Assembly: GCA_024637305.1 (NCBI GenBank)
Contig: JAGXFI010000084.1
Location: forward strand, 1 to 48,403
DNA from: Sulfitobacter sp.
GTDB taxonomy: Bacteria > Pseudomonadota > Alphaproteobacteria > Rhodobacterales > Rhodobacteraceae
DNA length: 48,403 bases
Reading direction: 5' to 3'
Part shown: in pieces, positions 46,405-48,403 of the stretch
Numbering within the stretch: the stretch's first letter is position 1
Layout: each line of letters starts with the position of its first letter
Translations under genes and position numbers: made by a program
The notes under the pieces: generated by a model
Databases searched by the model: none
Told to the model about the DNA's origin: nothing
Seen by the model: only the letters and a program-made list of their open reading frames with translations

Positions 46405-47078
46405 GGTGCCGCCCGCCCCAACAGTCGCTCGGCAATCGCCGGCAAATCCTCATAACGCTCCAGCAGCGCTTCAGGTTTCAGCGCGGCCATGTCTCCTCCC
46501 GCGGGACCAAAGGTCACCAGCACCGACGGCACCCCTGCCGCGCGCGCCGTGTTGTGGTCCGTGTCGCTGTCCCCCACCAGCATCGACTGCGAAGGATCGC
46601 CGCCGGCGCGCCGCACGGTTTCGAACAGATGCTCGGGATCAGGCTTGCGCACTGCCAGAGTATCGGCACCCAACATGGCACCAAAAGCATCACGCACACC
46701 CAACCGCGTCAGCAATTCATGCGCCAGCCCCTCCGGCTTGTTTGTGCAAATCGCCACCCGGTAGCCGTCCTTGCGCAATTGCTCGACCGCGTCCATCGCG
46801 CCAGGGTAGAGGACCGTATGCGTATTGATAGCAAGCGCATATGCCTCGAGCAGGCGAGGATAATAAACGTCGATTTCCGCGTCATCCTCCAACCGGCCCA
46901 ACCGTGACATTCCCAGCCGCAGCATCGCCCGCCCGCCGCGCAGCGCAACCCCCGCATCGGCACCGGGCGTCAGCAGATCGCCTTCGCCCATGGCGCGGAA
47001 ACACACGTTTGCCGCCGCGATCAGATCGCCGCTGGTGTCCGCCAGCGTCCCGTCCAGATCGAATACAACCGTCTTCAC
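46401..47078 (-). CDS. gph: Phosphoglycolate phosphatase (HAD family)
   Basis: A 225-residue HAD hydrolase with motif I FDLDGTLADTSG (DxDGT), motif II around AICTNKPEG (T as the motif II residue) and motif IV GDSDTDHNTARAAG. It removes phosphate from 2-phosphoglycolate or a related metabolite. GTG 47078 is chosen because GGGGGA lies just upstream and the protein then begins MKTVVFDLDG; the longer frame to 47156 adds an unusual leader. It is co-transcribed with the DegT gene. Confidence 0.85.
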   Translation of the reverse strand: MKTVVFDLDGTLADTSGDLIAAANVCFRAMGEGDLLTPGADAGVALRGGRAMLRLGMSRLGRLEDDAEIDVYYPRLLEAYALAINTHTVLYPGAMDAVEQLRKDGYRVAICTNKPEGLAHELLTRLGVRDAFGAMLGADTLAVRKPDPEHLFETVRRAGGDPSQSMLVGDSDTDHNTARAAGVPSVLVTFGPAGGDMAALKPEALLERYEDLPAIAERLLGRAAP

Positions 47079-47114
47079 CCCAAATCCCCCACAGGCCGAT
47101 TTCCGCACCGCCAT

Positions 47115-47162
47115 GTTGCAACCCGCAACGAACCTTGATCTCGCCACATCTTGCACAGATGT
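47115..47162. promoter_or_regulatory. Two inverted repeats between gph and glmU
   Basis: GTTGC-AACCC-GCAAC (47115-47129) and ACATCT-TGCAC-AGATGT (47146-47162) are perfect inverted repeats in the 137-bp divergent region. Both are the size of operator half-sites. No gene for a regulator is adjacent. Confidence 0.35.
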
Positions 47163-47186
47163 AGGAACCCGATAAAGAAGGCGGTG

Positions 47187-47213
47187 AAAGAGTACAAAGA
47201 GTTTATAAAGAGT
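47187..47213 (+). repeat. Three direct repeats before glmU
   Basis: AAAGAGT occurs at 47187-47193, 47196-47202 and 47207-47213, a few bases before the glmU start, with an imperfect relative ATAAAGAAG at 47172-47180. The last copy can act as a Shine-Dalgarno sequence (AAAGAG). The others could be strand-slippage copies or a binding site. Confidence 0.6.
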
Positions 47214-47215
47214 TC

Positions 47216-48403
47216 ATGATGGAAACCGCCCTGATCATCCTTGCTGCGGGCAAAGGCACCCGGATGCAATCCGACCTGCCAAAAGTGCTGCACAAGATCG
47301 CTGGCGATCCGATGCTGGTGCATGCGATGGCCGCCGGTGCCACGCTGGACCCTGCGCGCACAGTCATCGTCGCGGGCCACGGAGCGGACGCTGTAGCGGC
47401 AGCCGCACAGGACCACGACGAGACAGCCCAGATCGTCCTGCAAGCCGAACAACTGGGGACCGCCCATGCCGTGGCTCAGGCACGCGACGCGCTTGACGGG
47501 TTCGACGGCACGGCAATCGTTCTTTACGGTGACACGCCGTTCATCGGCGAAGACACACTGGCGCGCATGCTGCAGGCCAGCGCCACCGGCGATGTCGTGG
47601 TTTTGGGGTTCCAAGCCGCAGACCCCGGGCGCTACGGTAGGCTTGTCATGCAGGGCGACAGCCTGGAACGGATCGTCGAATTCAAGGATGCCTCAGATGA
47701 GGAACGCGCCATAACCCTATGCAACAGTGGCGTTATCGCATGTAATGCAAACCTGCTGTTTGATCTGATCGACGCCGTCAGCAATGAAAACGCGTCCAAA
47801 GAATATTACCTGACCGACATCATCGCCATCGCGCGCGCACGCGGCCTGTCCGCAGTGGCGGTGACCTGCCCCGAGGCCGAGACGCTTGGAATCAATTCGC
47901 GCGCCCAGCTGGCCGAAGCGGAAGCCGCATTTCAATCCCGCACCCGCGCGCGGATGTTGGAGGACGGCGTCACGCTCGAGGCTCCCGATACCGTCTATTT
48001 CTCACGCGATACCTACTTGGGGCGCGATACGCTGATCGAGCCCAACGTCGTGTTCGGCCCCGGCGTTACGGTGGAAACCGGCGCACGCATCCGCGCGTTC
48101 TCTCATCTTGAGGGCTGCCACGTCTCGCGGGGATCCATCATCGGCCCCTATGCCCGTCTGCGCCCGGGCGCAGAACTGGCGGAAGACACCCGGGTGGGAA
48201 ATTTCGTCGAAATAAAGAATGCCCAGATTTCAGAAGGGGCCAAAGTCAATCACCTCAGCTACATCGGCGATGCTTTCGTGGGCGCAGGGGCCAATATCGG
48301 TGCCGGGACAGTCACTTGCAATTATGACGGCGTGATGAAACATCATACCCATATCGGGGCGCGTGCGTTTATCGGGTCCGGCACGATGCTGGTTGCGCCG
48401 GTG
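47216..48403 (+). CDS. glmU: Bifunctional UDP-N-acetylglucosamine pyrophosphorylase/glucosamine-1-phosphate N-acetyltransferase, 3' truncated by the window
   Basis: The first 396 codons (about 456 in E. coli) are present, with no stop before the window end. The N-terminal uridyltransferase begins LIILAAGKGTRMQSDLPKVL and includes YGDTPF. The left-handed beta-helix acetyltransferase domain starts near residue 240 and includes the hexapeptide repeats and GARAFIGSGTMLVAPV at the window edge. It makes UDP-GlcNAc for peptidoglycan and lipopolysaccharide. Start: ATG 47216 or 47219 (MM); the AAAGAG upstream suits either. Confidence 0.95.
   Translation, partial: MMETALIILAAGKGTRMQSDLPKVLHKIAGDPMLVHAMAAGATLDPARTVIVAGHGADAVAAAAQDHDETAQIVLQAEQLGTAHAVAQARDALDGFDGTAIVLYGDTPFIGEDTLARMLQASATGDVVVLGFQAADPGRYGRLVMQGDSLERIVEFKDASDEERAITLCNSGVIACNANLLFDLIDAVSNENASKEYYLTDIIAIARARGLSAVAVTCPEAETLGINSRAQLAEAEAAFQSRTRARMLEDGVTLEAPDTVYFSRDTYLGRDTLIEPNVVFGPGVTVETGARIRAFSHLEGCHVSRGSIIGPYARLRPGAELAEDTRVGNFVEIKNAQISEGAKVNHLSYIGDAFVGAGANIGAGTVTCNYDGVMKHHTHIGARAFIGSGTMLVAPV

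Noticed and set aside
45241-46455. Plus-strand open frame of 404 codons
   Set aside because: It is antisense to the DegT-type aminotransferase; the composition is Arg/His/Pro-rich with no motif.
47079-47156. Longer gph start
   Set aside because: The GTG at 47078 has a good ribosome-binding site and gives the normal MKTVVFDLDG beginning.

Overview
The window is high-GC DNA from an alphaproteobacterium, almost certainly a member of the Rhodobacterales (Roseobacter group). Support comes from a complete nuoA-N operon broken up by several small accessory genes. One of these encodes a NuoE with a long C-terminal helix-hairpin-helix tail; others are DUF5333- and DUF5337-like proteins. The nuoN-birA-coaX-rnj order, a Hint_2-type protein and a VPLPA-CTERM surface protein point the same way. 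No tRNA, rRNA, CRISPR, insertion sequence or prophage was seen. No stretch without a gene exceeds 300 bp; the longest is 293 bp (33704-33996).

Layout. (1) 1-6250: the end of an ABC-transporter operon (minus), a divergent tripartite TRAP transporter dctP-dctQ-dctM (plus), a convergent SDR without its catalytic Tyr/Lys (minus) and a Hint-domain protein (plus). (2) 6406-11351, all plus: prfC (possibly leaderless), a coupled glycosyltransferase, an RhlE-like DEAD-box helicase and a small methyltransferase. (3) 33703-11491, all minus, about 22 kb: nuoA, B, C, D, E, a NuoE-tail paralogue, a DUF5337-like gene, nuoF, a MAPEG protein, a small RelA/SpoT-type HD hydrolase, a lipoprotein, a DUF5333-like gene, nuoG, a second lipoprotein, nuoH, nuoI, a CMD-like gene, nuoJ, K, L, M, N, then birA, coaX and rnj. 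Junctions are mostly ATGA/GTGA/TGATG overlaps or very short gaps, so this looks like one transcription unit. A possible internal promoter and a strong double hairpin lie inside it. (4) 33997-34596: a secreted VPLPA-CTERM protein (plus). (5) 44533-34593, minus: a leucine/isovalerate catabolism cluster of ivd, a DUF1622-like membrane protein, a flavodoxin-fold protein, an acyl-CoA synthetase, mccB, mccA, a GST, mvaB and a methylglutaconyl-CoA hydratase. (6) 44663-48403: a pyridoxamine-phosphate-oxidase-like protein (plus), a strong terminator, a DegT-type aminotransferase and gph (minus), and the first 396 codons of glmU (plus), cut by the window edge.

How the genes work together. The cluster at 34.6-44.5 kb encodes isovaleryl-CoA to HMG-CoA to acetoacetate plus acetyl-CoA. 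Ivd-derived electrons and the resulting NADH feed the respiratory chain that starts with complex I. BirA, encoded at the end of the nuo operon, is the enzyme expected to biotinylate MccA. RNase J and CoaX add RNA turnover and CoA synthesis to the same transcription unit.

The best leads for something undescribed are the accessory genes inside the nuo operon: the shared C-terminal domain of NuoE and its membrane-anchored neighbour, an alarmone-hydrolase-like HD protein, two lipoproteins and a CMD-like protein. Next come several tiny ORFs that exactly bridge operon gaps, and a set of hairpins and repeats next to start or stop codons. No wholly new multi-gene defence or mobile system was found.
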